64,000 nt of DNA, taken from NCBI GenBank assembly GCA_029379385.1, contig CM055612.1, positions 17,856,001-17,920,000 on the forward strand. The letters are read 5' to 3'. The stretch comes from Quillaja saponaria (Eukaryota > Streptophyta > Magnoliopsida > Fabales > Quillajaceae). A model generated the notes under the pieces. It was not told where the DNA came from, did no database searches, and saw nothing but the letters and a program-made list of their open reading frames with translations. Below, piece by piece: positions 1 to 10,595 of this stretch. Made by a program: the position numbers and the translations under genes. The first letter of the stretch is position 1, and the number at the start of each line of letters is the position of its first letter.

Positions 1-690
1 TTGCAACTATTATGTATGGATTGGTAATAAAATATACATGCGAGGGAGGCATGTGATTTTGCAACATAAGAAAATAATTTTACTTTTGCATGCAAAGGTG
101 GATTTGATGCAAGCAAGTTGGATTGATGGAAGAAGATTGCTTTGATATTAATTTTATTTTTATTTTTTTGCTTTGTTTTCCTGGTGTTAATGCTAGCTTC
201 TTTGTCCATGAGGTTGTTAGAAATGATGTTGTTAGGTGTTGTCAATGTTTTAGACCACATTTTCATTGATATTTGTAAATACATCCAGAATAGCCAAGTT
301 CATATGAAACACACTAAATTAGAAATATGGTGATTATAATGTACCTAATACATCAATGTTCATTATCATAACCATAAAATGTAAATTCACATTATTCTTA
401 CATACGAACAAAAAATAGCATTCCCAATGCCCTTACATAGTATAGCAAGAACAAAAGTAGAACTCAACATAGCAATAATAGAAATAAAGAAATGACCTAA
501 TACATCAAAGTTCTTTAATAAAACCACCTAGTATTACCACTTATATTCCTTGAGCCATCAGCATTCCTATTGCTCTTACCATCACCTCCTATTATATCTC
601 CCTACCCCTTCTTCCACTATCTCATCTTGTTCCAAATGCAACACCTCTCCTAGTTGCAGTGCAAGCACCTCTTGTTTTGTATGAGCACAT
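1..690. other. AT-rich sequence without a recognised gene
   Basis: No reading frame here resembles a known protein. The short open frame near 142-333 is T-rich and hydrophobic by composition only. The sequence may be the distal (3') part of the MULE that follows, whose coding strand is minus, but no terminal inverted repeat could be identified. Confidence 0.4.
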
Positions 691-3060
691 TCTCTAGCTG
701 TAGCCTCTTCTGCCCCTACCATTTCTTCTACTGCCAGTTTGAATATAAACTTGTTTACCAAATGTATTATTCATGGTACTAGTAGTTGGATCAATATGGA
801 TTCCATTGGTTTCACCTTGGATACCTTGTAACTTGTAAATCCTCTGACTATACCCATATTGATTGCACATCCACTTCTTAGTTTTGTATTGCTCTTTTCT
901 ACTTGTTTCTTTCTTCACCCTCCATAACTTCATCTTGTCCCATATTTCTCTTATTTTTGGTCTTTGAGGTGCTCTAAGTAGTTTAGGTGGTCTAATAGCA
1001 TCTCCAAAAGCCTTTAGTCATATCAACTCACCATTGATAGGCTCAATAATAAGTTCATGAACCTTCTATAAGTATCTCTCTTATAGTAAACATTAACATA
1101 CTATTTTGACTCCTCACCGCTTAAATATATGCGGTTGATTGCATATTTGCATGGGAACCCAGTCAACTTCAAAAAATTTCATTTCAAACCAATTGCATTG
1201 GTTCATTATGTTTTTAAAACAAAATCTAAAATCAATTGCAACATTAACCTTACCTGCAACTGATTGTCTAAAACAACTGAAAACTTTTCAAACATCCATG
1301 ATGTTTCAAACTTGCCATTTCCTACCCACTTGGGGTATCCACATTCCACATTATCTAATCCCTTTCTCTAACCTTCTTTTCACTTTAGGCATTATATCAC
1401 CTTTATACCTCTGTACCTTCTCCCTTAAACTTGTAAACCTATTCATTAGATAATGTCTAAACCATTCAAACATGGATATGATTGGCTTGTCTCTTGCATG
1501 TAAGATAATCTTGTTAAAAGCTTCTGTTATGTTATTTATCAACATGCCACTCTTAGGATAGAGAATAAATTCATGCCTACACTAATTCTTCCTAGGTACT
1601 CAACTAACCAATCATATGCATCCTTGTTCATTTTCATAATTTCTTCCATATGCTTATGCTTTTTCAATAATCCAAAATATGGTGCCTTTGTAGCTGCATG
1701 CACCAAGTCCCTCAGCTTAATTACTCCATCAAATCTTAACTTCATATTTGCATACAAATATTTCAAATAGAATCTATTTTCTACCCCTTAAAGTAAGTAA
1801 CCAAGTTTAGAAACTAGAACCTACATAATAATAACAATAAATAGAATTAGGCCCACAATTAATAAAGAATAAGTATGATGAATAAACAACATAAAATAAA
1901 CTTTCTTTCTATTCTTTTGAAATAAAAACTCATTTGTGATTTCTTATGTCACATATATCTTCTAGCAACCTCTCCAAGAACCAAATTCATATATCTTTGA
2001 TCTCTTGCTCAATTACTGCACAAAAAAAAAAAAAAAAAAAAGGAGAAGAAGGAAAAATATTGGTCATTAGGGTCCAATCTAACTGCTACCAATAGTTGAC
2101 CATCATAATCTCCTTTCAAGTGACAATTGTTGATGCTTATAATAGGCCTATATGTTGATAAAAATATTCTCTCTTGCATGCCTCAAAACATATATGCAAC
2201 ATTTGAAATCAAGGTTGTATATGCAACAGAGGCCTCCACAGTTTTAGCTGGCATGTGATCTCTAGACTTGCCCTTTTAGATTGCACAATAAGACCACAAT
2301 TTTGCATATTTATCCATGTGAGTGTCCTATATTGGTCATTAGGGTCCAATCTAATTGGTACCAATAGTTGACCATCATATTCTCCTTTCAAATGACAACT
2401 GTCAATGCCTATAATAGGCCTGCAAGCTAATAAAAATCCTCTCTTGCATGCCTTAAAACATATATGCAACATTTGAAATCAAGGTTGTATATGCAATTAA
2501 GGCCTCCATAGTTTTAGGTGGCATGTGGTCTCTAGACTTGCCCTTTTAGATTGCACAATAGGACCACAGTTTTGCATAATTATCCATGTGAGTGCCCTAT
2601 ATGATGTTGATTGCATGTAGCCTACCTTTGTAACCAACAATAAGTGTTATATCCACTGTTTACATTTTTCTGAAAGTATTAATGACATCTTCTAGTTTGC
2701 ATTTCAAATTTACCTTCACTTTTCCTAATACAACATCAACAACTTTCTTGGATCTAGCAAAGCAGTTCTTAAAGGACATATTGCGTGTTTGTTGGGGTCC
2801 AACTGATTTAATTCTAAATACACATTCACCATTTACTTTGCTACAAAGAACCCACTAACCACACTTACTTTGCACTCTTCTTTGCATATAATAGTGTCAT
2901 TCTTTCTCAGTTTAATCCGTCTTCCGTTTAAGAGTACTGAGTACTTAAAAATAGCTTCTTTGAATTCAATTAGATATGTGAACTCTATTCCTAACTTCAA
3001 CTCAAACTCCTTACATATGTCCTTCGTTGCTGCAAATCAAGCCCATTTCCTCCTTTAATT
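690..3060 (-). pseudogene. Decayed Mutator-like (MULE, MuDR-type) transposase
   Basis: Read on the minus strand from about 3060 downwards, conceptual translation with many stops and frame changes follows the plant MuDR order. First comes a DNA-binding-like segment with CxWVLCSKVNGE near 2850. Next is a helix-rich segment (KVKVNLKCKLEDVINTF) near 2700. The catalytic-core motif RPIIGIDSCHLKGEYDGQLL lies near 2380-2440, where the DDE-type Asp would sit. A YLYANMKLRFDG segment is at about 1765, and NNITEAFNKIILHARDKPI lies near 1500. A SWIM-like stretch (LTGFPCKYAINRIY) is near 1150, and a Lys/Arg-rich tail with a ruined zinc knuckle is near 870-1000. Such proteins cut and paste the element through its terminal inverted repeats. 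This copy cannot encode a functional enzyme. It contains a 272-bp tandem duplication of the catalytic-core region. TIRs and target duplication were not found. The family assignment is secure; the limits are approximate. Confidence 0.85.
2058..2601. repeat. 272-bp tandem duplication inside the MULE transposase
   Basis: Two head-to-tail copies begin at 2058 and 2330, both with tattggtcattagggtcc, and run in register for about 270 bp with scattered substitutions. Each copy carries the same transposase segment. The 2330 copy keeps the Asp of IGIDSCHLKG, while the equivalent position in the 2058 copy reads as Asn (ISINNCHLKG). The length is not a multiple of three, so the duplication breaks the frame. 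Confidence 0.9.
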
Positions 3061-3351
3061 TAATTTAAAGTAAATTTTATTTATTTTTGTTTCTAATTTA
3101 ACTTAAAGTAATTATTAATTCAAATGTGAGATTTTATTCAAATTAAATTAATTATTTCCCACACAACAAAATTTAATTAAAAAACTAAAATGGAATTAGA
3201 ATAAAAGCAAAACCAAATACAAATACAAATACAAAGTTAACAAAATAAAAAAAATCAAATACTACATTAAAACTACTAAAAATGCCAACCAAAAAAACAA
3301 ATAGTAAATTCAAAAATTACATTACTGCAAATCAAGCCCATTTCCTCCTTT
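3030..3351. repeat. 27-bp identical direct repeat flanking an AT-rich spacer
   Basis: The same 27 bases, starting ctgcaaatcaagcccatt, occur at 3030-3056 and 3325-3351. The roughly 270 bp between them are very A-rich and hold no gene. The repeats lie exactly between the 5' end of the MULE remnant and the Myb/SANT-like remnant. Confidence 0.8.
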
Positions 3352-4435
3352 CTAAATCAAGTTTGAACTCAAGCCAGCTAATTTGAGAGATCGGAACTCT
3401 TAGTGCAATGAAAGTGTCTCTGTTCACCGATACTTGCATGAGCTTAGCGATTTTAGCCATTTTTTGGCTCTCATCGATTTTATATAGCTCTTTTATTGTT
3501 TCTAGGATATAGCTAATAGAGGGGGTTGTGGTCTCATGAGTAGAGGTTCAACTTAAGGAAAATGAGAGACGAGATCGGGCAAACTCTGCTTAGCCACCTC
3601 CAGCAGCTCATCTATTGAATTTCGCATGATGCTTGTGGCTTTGCCCTTGGCCTTAGTCTTCCTCTTCTTCCTTTGTGGTATACTACTAGCCCTACTAGCG
3701 CCAGCTACAGATTGTGTTAGTGATGGTGATGGTGACTGCTGTGTGGTCAGGGTGGGAGACTGTCCTTCATACAAGTAGTGGGCATAACATTGAAATCTCC
3801 AAGTCCATGAGATTCGCCATATTCACTTCCAAGATTAGAACTATAACCTTCACAAAGGGGTGTAGTTGGTGTGTATATATGCCAGGTTCTTTATCATCAT
3901 CACCCGATGGTAGAGATCTAAAAGATGGAGTATATGCTTCTGATCCCTAAGTATAATGGCCAGTGAAGAGAAAGTCCAGCTTATCAGCCCATTTGAAAGT
4001 CTTGTTTCTGAATCTCCGAACTTCCTTGCCATGTCGTTGTATTCAATAAATTATTTAAAATAACTTAATTTAATTTTTTCAACAAAATATAGTATAAAAT
4101 TCAATAAATTTACCTTCACTTTTTACTCTCACTACTCATCTGTTCCCATCTACATTTTTTTTAAACCAAATCCTAACCAGTGTTGATCTGCTTCCCCAAT
4201 TTCCAGAATAGGTTTTATTCTTTCTACAGTCGATCTCGCTTATTTTTTTAAATAAGATTTTTAAGGTTTACCCAATAAGCTTATTGAATCAGGCATCGAT
4301 ACTTGTCCAATCAACATATTTGAATACTAGAGGCCATGCTTGTTTTTTCCTTTTCTCGATATCTCAATTGACAAAATTTTTGACCTTTTCCAGTCTCCAC
4401 ATCATTCTAGCATTGTTTGTCATTTTAAAAAATAA
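3340..4435 (-). pseudogene. Possible Myb/SANT-like transposon-associated protein remnant
   Basis: On the minus strand, broken translation gives in order MMWRLEKVKNFVN with KRKKQAWPLVFKY (about 4410-4330), a middle part containing FKWADKLDFLFTGHY (about 4000), a Ser/Thr/Lys-rich linker with a basic run QRKKRKTKAKGKA (about 3660) and an end IALRVPISQISWLEFKL (about 3400). This order, with a DNA-binding-like head, a nuclear-signal-like basic linker and a short conserved end rich in Trp and Leu, resembles plant Myb/SANT-like proteins that accompany Harbinger-type elements or derive from them. Stops and frame changes are frequent, so no protein is expected. The identification is tentative; it could instead be unrelated sequence captured next to the MULE. 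Confidence 0.3.
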
Positions 4436-4699
4436 AATTGAAAACTTAGAAATTTGAGATAAAAAAAATTTAGAAGAATTTTAAAATAGTGTGAAAAATA
4501 GAGGAGTAAGTTGAATATTTATAGAGTTAGGAAAAAGGGAAAAAAATTAAATTAAATTAAGTGATCAAGGAAAAAAGAGGAGAGGGCCTGGTGGGTTATT
4601 AAGGAAAAAATGGGGGTAAATTGATGAAAAGGGCAAGGACAAAATGAGAATTAATAGAAAAGAGGAAGTGTAGAAGGGAAGAGAAAATTAGTGGAAAGA

Positions 4700-4990
4700 A
4701 GCCTAACTTGCTAGGCTTTTCAGATGCAATTTCTAGATGTTACGGGCTGTGGCGCGTCCCAGGTAACCAGGGCCTTTAGGCCGTACCGCACATGGGCAAA
4801 CAAATGGCCCCAAATTGTTACAGCTAGCTGGCCGGTAATATTTGAAGAAAAACAAAAATGAATCCATAATTATTGCAAGAAAAACCTCCACTCCCAACTC
4901 ATTTCTCTAACTTCGACACGAAAAGCAAAAACCCTTTTCTTTTCTTTCTCCATCGATTCCCAGAACTACCCACCGCCACCGGGTGATTTA
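4700..4990 (+). promoter_or_regulatory. Promoter and 5' leader of the PH1 gene
   Basis: The base composition shifts here from AT-rich to mixed and then to a pyrimidine-rich leader (about 4880-4985) that ends immediately before the ATG. A telo-box-like AAACCCT lies at 4929-4935, a motif common near transcription starts of housekeeping plant genes. No clear TATA box was seen. The transcription start itself cannot be placed by reading. Confidence 0.4.
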
Positions 4991-5425
4991 ATGGAGAATC
5001 TATGGCGAGCAGCGACGGGTCAAGACCCGAACCCGGAGGACTACTATGGAATCGAGTTCTGGTCCAACCCTGAACGTTCTGGGTGGCTCACCAAGCAAGG
5101 CGATTACATCAAGACCTGGCGTCGACGCTGGTTCGTCCTCAAACAAGGCAAGCTCTTCTGGTTCAAGGACTCCCATGACGTCACCCGCTTCTCCACGCCT
5201 CGTGGCGTCATCCCAGTGGGTACTTGCCTCACCGTCAAGGGCGCCGAGGACATCCTACACAAACCATGTGCCTTCGAGCTCTCCACCGGTAATGTTACCA
5301 TGTACTTCATCTCCGATACTGAGAAGGAGAAGGAAGAGTGGATCAACTCGATTGGAAGGTCCATAGTGCAACATTCTCGTTCTGTTACGGACTCGGAAGT
5401 CGTCGATTACGATAGTAGACAGTGA
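4991..5425 (+). CDS. PH1: Pleckstrin homology domain protein 1 (PH1-type)
   Basis: An intact single-exon gene of 144 codons, close to the length of Arabidopsis PH1. Nearly the whole protein is one PH domain (about residues 29-127). It starts with SGWLTKQGDYIKTWRRRWFV, where the basic beta1-beta2 loop would contact phosphoinositide headgroups. It continues through LKQGKLFWFKD and ends in the C-terminal helix EEWINSIGRSIV with the invariant Trp. A short plant-specific N-terminus (MENLWRAATGQDP) precedes it and an acidic tail follows. The family binds phosphoinositides, notably PI3P, and acts at endosomal membranes; that role is inferred from family membership. The start is the first ATG after a pyrimidine-rich leader and matches the family N-terminus. 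It is convergent with the RRM/CCCH gene about 5.2 kb downstream. GC content is clearly higher than in the flanks, as expected for a real gene. Confidence 0.95.
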   Translation: MENLWRAATGQDPNPEDYYGIEFWSNPERSGWLTKQGDYIKTWRRRWFVLKQGKLFWFKDSHDVTRFSTPRGVIPVGTCLTVKGAEDILHKPCAFELSTGNVTMYFISDTEKEKEEWINSIGRSIVQHSRSVTDSEVVDYDSRQ

Positions 5426-5558
5426 TTTCGTTGAATGATAGTTCAGAGTACATAGGTGCTGTTGAACTTTGAATTTCGATGTATTTACCGTATAATTATG
5501 CAAGTTGTAGAAATTACTCTTTTAAGTTGTGACTTCGTGGATCTTTTACGGGTTTACT

Positions 5559-5564
5559 AATAAA
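5559..5564 (+). terminator. Candidate poly(A) signal AATAAA for PH1
   Basis: AATAAA lies about 135 bp after the PH1 stop codon in a T-rich 3' region, a normal distance for a plant 3' UTR. Plant poly(A) signals are loose, so this is only a candidate. Confidence 0.45.
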
Positions 5565-8500
5565 ATTTAGTGTTTATGTGTCTCTGGGATATTGTCTGCT
5601 AATTAATCTTCAAGACCCATTATGACCAACTCACAATGCATTTTACTTTTTCGATTGATACAAGCCTCTTGATTTTTATTTGTGGGTTCAGCTTGTTTCT
5701 GTTGCTCTGATCACTTACACTTGTCAAAATTTGTTTTTTGTTTTTTTGTCTTAACTCAATTAAACCTGGGGAATCTTAACTTTCTCGTGACATTATATTC
5801 TTGAGAATCTAAACTCAATGTTTCTTCGGTGATATACGGATATGATCTCAAAATTCCAGTACAGTTCAAATTTTCTTAAAATTGTAGGATTTCCATGTTA
5901 AAGATTTTATAAGGAATCTATGAACCCCAATGCCCCTCAAAGTTATTGTTGTTGAAGGAGTTGAGATTCATCAGGCTCATAAGACTCGATTGCAGTTAAT
6001 TATATCCACTTGTTTTGCTGCATTAGAGTAAGTGAAAAACCAGGTCTAGAAATAAGATATTAAAGGCTCCGTTTAGTTATGGATATATTTTCCATTTCAA
6101 CCTGGGTAGAAGACATACATGGTAGAGTATATGGTGTTTTTCTTCTTCAATGTTTTGGAAAACATTGTTTTCCAAAATTGTGGTTAAATAGAATAGACTA
6201 AAAAAGTTCTTTGAAGTGTTCTTCCAATAGCCATTAAAATGTCAATTTCTGATCAAGAGATCTAATAACATTTACTATAAAACTGCTCATGGACAACTGA
6301 AAACTGTTCTGGAGATGTCTACTAAACACTAAACAGGGCCTAAGTATCTTCTAATTTTCTGGAGATGTCAATTAGTCAAAAAAAGAAAAAAAAAAAGAGG
6401 ACTCCCTGTTAATCATTTTCAAGGTGCATCAGGCTACCCGTTTCAACTCCTGTTACAATATTTGAACAATTAAAAACTAATCTCAGCAAAGAACCCTCCA
6501 TTTCTCGGTATGTACTTCATATAGGATAAGTCATTATAGAAACTGGTATCTACAGCATAATCTATGTTTATCTAAAAAGCTGCTGCCAAGTTATTGCTTT
6601 TCAAACTCGAATGGTGCATCATTTTAATTCCCCAATTCTGTCATTTTAGCTTCATTTTGATGTAAATGTAAATCTTGTGAACATGATGCACGAAATCTGG
6701 AGTTATCTTTCTTTCTTTCTTAGTTAACTGAAGAATAATTGATAGAGGTTTGGTTCAAAATATCAGCTGGATATTTGACTAAAATGAGGGATTTAAATGT
6801 AGTTTAGGCTTGATATTTTCACTTCAAAATTATTGGATTTACTTAATATATTTTTCCTTGTGAAGCAATCAGAGTTTGTTTTCTAGATAACAAACATTAT
6901 TGCTTTTATGCCTTTGCATTTGGTTTCTTGGTTTCTGATGGAAATAAATAGCTGATGAATCGTTATATGATCAATCATAATTAGCCTTTTCTTGGAACCT
7001 TATTCATTTTCTTCGATGGTTTAGGCTTTCTCTTTCATATGTACTAAAGGGGTCCATTTTTGTACCTAATAAAACTGACACATTTCAGTTTACTTTCATC
7101 GATTATCAGTATAGGCCCTTTCTTCACATGATGTTACCTCTCTTGTTTGTTCTGCCTTAGGGCACTTCTTTCAACATTAGTACTGCCGATAGCTTACAAG
7201 TTTTGTGCATCTAAGCTGTCAGTTTTATTTTCCCTCTTTCCATTCTTCCTTACTCTATCAAAGTAACTCACGTAATTGACATGCTCAATAAAAATTGGTA
7301 CAAGGAGAAGGAAGAATCAAATAATTGATTGACAGATTCAAAGCTCATCTTCATCCCATTCTGGACGATCATGCAATTTTAACTCTTGAAAGTTCCCCGT
7401 TGATCTCAATAATTTATTTTGGGGTACAGGCAACCTGCAGATGAGTACACCAAATCAGTTACCGCCCTGCAACCCAGAGATTAACTCATTGACCTCCCTC
7501 CCTCAAATCAGTTGCCACAATTTCTTTAAGTCTTATGCCCATTGTGAGAATACATGAAATGGAGCTTTATATGCTAAACAAGGTGACTTCTGGGTGCCTA
7601 CTGTTATGCTATTTCATTCCCAAAAATGAAGAAATACCAACTGATAACGTCATGAAGTTTTGTTGGGTCAGCATGTGTTTGTCTGTTTTTCATTGAACAA
7701 AATTCATTATGTCAAGATATGAACAAAGGAGAGTTCATTTAAATTCTATGGAAAGTCATGTTAATGTTGAGTTGCGTATTATAAGAAGATGGAGAATTCT
7801 TCTGTCCTTTTAACAGAAGAATTTTTAATGACTGGGGATCCTACCTGATGAGATGACTCAGTCCAAATTAGTAATCCTTCATAGCAGTTGTTGGTTGTTA
7901 TTGGTCCCACTTCTTTATTGGTTTCTAGAATTGCACTTGTTTTCTCTTTTGATGAATAAGATTCCTAATCCACCGGAAAGGATAAATCGGGGTCCTGTGA
8001 AACACTTGACCTTGAATTTTCTATACTTCCTTGGGTATTACATTTGTCCAAATCCTGAATTTCCCTTCTTTGTTGCTTGTTACTAACTCAAGCATATGGT
8101 TTTTGGTTGTTGGGATATGTTGAATATGTCAGGGCTTTTGTCAAGCCAACTAGATTTTTATTCTTCTCCACAGAAATACCTTCAGATGTTATTTAGGAAA
8201 AAACCTTCATTACTGAGTTCTAGTTGCTGGTACTTTTATGCATACACTTGCAAGCCTACACTGTGGAGCACAAAGTGGAGGTTGAGCTTGGTATATATAG
8301 TTTGTCATTGCACTTGCACATTTTGTTGTGTCAAGATGTGGTTATTAGGCTTTGCAGATTAGCAGAGCTTAGCTTGGTGCTGTGTTTAGTAAGTGGGACA
8401 AGTGATAATGTCTGGGCTTTTGTACTGCTAGTTATTTATATGATTCTTCTCAAGAGAAAAACAGAGAAGAATTTGACAGGTAATAGAATGCTGAATTGCT

Positions 8501-8776
8501 ATAATTGTCACATTAGAGGTTGGTATATATGTCTCATTTTCTTCATGGAATGACTAGCATCATTAGGTAATTTATTGTGTTTTGCTTTTCAACCGTGTTT
8601 CTATCAAAAGAAACAACCATTTACATCTTGATGTACATCAATCTCATTCAACAAATGCACATAGACATGGTTCCTGAGTAAATTATGATGATGTATAGCA
8701 TTGTTGAATTTTGTTTGTACATGACCATTTCTTTTAGTCTTGGCAACTTTACACACTTGTTTTACTTTTACGGTAG
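5565..8776. other. Long intergenic stretch
   Basis: About 3.2 kb between PH1 and the G6PDH relic. Open frames near 7853-8553 (+) are rich in Leu, Cys and Tyr and match no family I recognise. I searched it by eye for further G6PDH exons and found none. No clear transposon coding signal is visible. Confidence 0.4.
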
Positions 8777-9004
8777 ATACTCAAATGAGATTTCAGATGC
8801 TTATGAAAGACTTCCCTTGATTGCCTCTTGAGGGGAACTATTTATAAGTAGCGGCAAATTGAATGCTGCCTGGGAAATCTTAGTACCAATATTGACGGAG
8901 CTAAGAGAGGAACAAGTGATTCCAGAGTACTATGTTATGGTAGCTAGTTCGTTCATCTTGCAGCCAGATATATATGCTGGGCTGACCTCAGTTTTGACCA
9001 ATGA
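8777..9004 (+). pseudogene. Last exon relic of a plastid-type glucose-6-phosphate dehydrogenase
   Basis: From 8778 the frame reads YSNEISDAYERLPLIAS, then an in-frame TGA (8829-8831), then GELFISSGKLNAAWEILVP and TELREEQVIPEYY. This follows the C-terminal exon of plant plastidic G6PDH, whose corresponding parts are [20 protein letters not shown], a DELDAAW-type segment and a PE-Y-PYGSRGP motif. After VIPEYYV the frame is lost by one base. The neighbouring frame then gives YGS, a stop, FVHLAARY and WADLSFDQ followed by TGA (9002-9004), the normal family ending. An acceptor-like AG (8775-8776) precedes the exon at the position expected from family gene structure. The enzyme makes NADPH by oxidising glucose-6-phosphate. 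No upstream exons were found, so this is a fragment with no catalytic or coenzyme domain. The identification rests on memory of the family. Confidence 0.75.
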
Positions 9005-10595
9005 CTCTCAAGATAGATTATGGTACTCAAATGCATTCCAGATTGGTGTTTTTTTCAGATTGCATCATATTCGTATCATTGGACTGAGCACTTCCTAAGA
9101 ACATTATGTGGGGGGGTAAATGTTCATGTGCAGTCCCTCCCTGGTTTTATTTATTTATTTATTTATTTTTATTGTTAGAATTTAAGGGACTAGGTAAAAC
9201 TAGCCTAGTGCATTTTACATGCACAAAGTCGATGTTTCATCAAACTAGTTAGCAGTAGTATGCATCTTTTGTACAAAAAGACTATTGATGTTTCTGGTAT
9301 TAAGTTTTTTGCTATTTTAAGTACTTAATTTCCAGTGTCTACCCACCCCTTGTCCCTCCCATCCAAAAAAAAGGAAAAAGAAATCTGGTATGATTTAGGG
9401 ATCACAAGTGATCCTTTATAACTGGCAGTTTGTATCAATATCATTTTTTCCTTCTACATGTAAATTATCCATTACTTCTTTTGAGATGTAATAATGTAGA
9501 AATAAAATGTGAATTGGTTACATACATGAACTGCTGTAGGGAAAAAAAGGCCTTAGGCACGGGCAGGGCCATCCCTTACGGCTAGTAATTGTATATTTAG
9601 AGGCTATCGTATCTTGTTTCATTAAAGCCAGCTTTATCTGAATACAGTAAAAAACACGGATTATGAAATGCAGAATATCTGAATGATCCTTGTAATTAAT
9701 GTTTTTAGCTAACTGAGCAATATTTAGAGGTTAGCTTGTTTCTGGTTTTTTTATATTTTATTTTACTATTTCTACTTCCAAACTCACGTGTAAAACAAAT
9801 ATCAAGGTTATGATGAGATCTATTCATTGATGGTAACAACAACGATTGATTCATGGCTTCCATATGCAGCTCCCTACTTTATCACCCATCATCTTGGCTA
9901 ACATTTTTCTCACATTACGAGGTCACGTCAAAGCATAACTCTTCAATTAGCTGTTGTTCTGATGCAAATAAAAAGAAAGATATGTACCAAAGAGTTGATC
10001 CCACAAACAAAATTTGAGTCTTTTCTTCAATGCATGATATGAATCAAATTCATGGTAAACCAAAGACCATCAGCTTTAACTTAAGCCAAAGACCATCGAC
10101 ATTAGTTAATAACAATATAATTGACCAGTGGCCTCTTGACCCAACGGTATTTGTAGGGTCAACTTTTCTAAAAGGCTATATGGAGTTATTTTTCCTTTTC
10201 CCTCTCAATAATAATAACAATATAATTGACATTCGTTAAGATGATTTCAATGCCATTCAAAATTGGGAACTTAAAACATATACATAAACTTTACCAAGAC
10301 CAAGGCTGTCTAGCATATCTACGTAATATCATTCAAAGGTGCTGTCTCTGGTAACCAAGAAAAAATAAGTAGTTAATGAGGTAGCTTTAGCTTACCTCCA
10401 ATGGCTTAATAGAATGATCATGATCATGCAGCAATTATAATGTGGACAGTGCATTGAGTGTTATATCTAAAGATGATTTTAACAAGTGATCCTGGTGTAT
10501 CCATATTAGTCAAGTCCTCATCTATGAGCACGGAAAGAATGGGATGCCTTTCCTCTGCTTTCACACCTTGATCATAAGTTATATGGGAATATGGT
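9005..10595. other. Intergenic region, including the 3' flank of the RRM/CCCH gene
   Basis: No protein family is recognisable. A short direct repetition (accaaagaccatc and aacaatataattgac, each twice) lies between 10059 and 10230. The part adjoining 10595 is probably the 3' UTR of the minus-strand gene. An open frame at 10424-10840 (-) overlaps that gene's last exon in another frame and is not a gene. Confidence 0.5.

Noticed and set aside
5046..5366. 106-codon + frame and 86-codon minus frame overlapping PH1
   Set aside because: Shadows of the PH1 coding sequence caused by its higher GC content.
7853..8553. Overlapping open frames that might be upstream G6PDH exons
   Set aside because: None of the G6PDH coenzyme-binding, substrate-binding or beta-sheet motifs is recognisable, and splice-site support is lacking.
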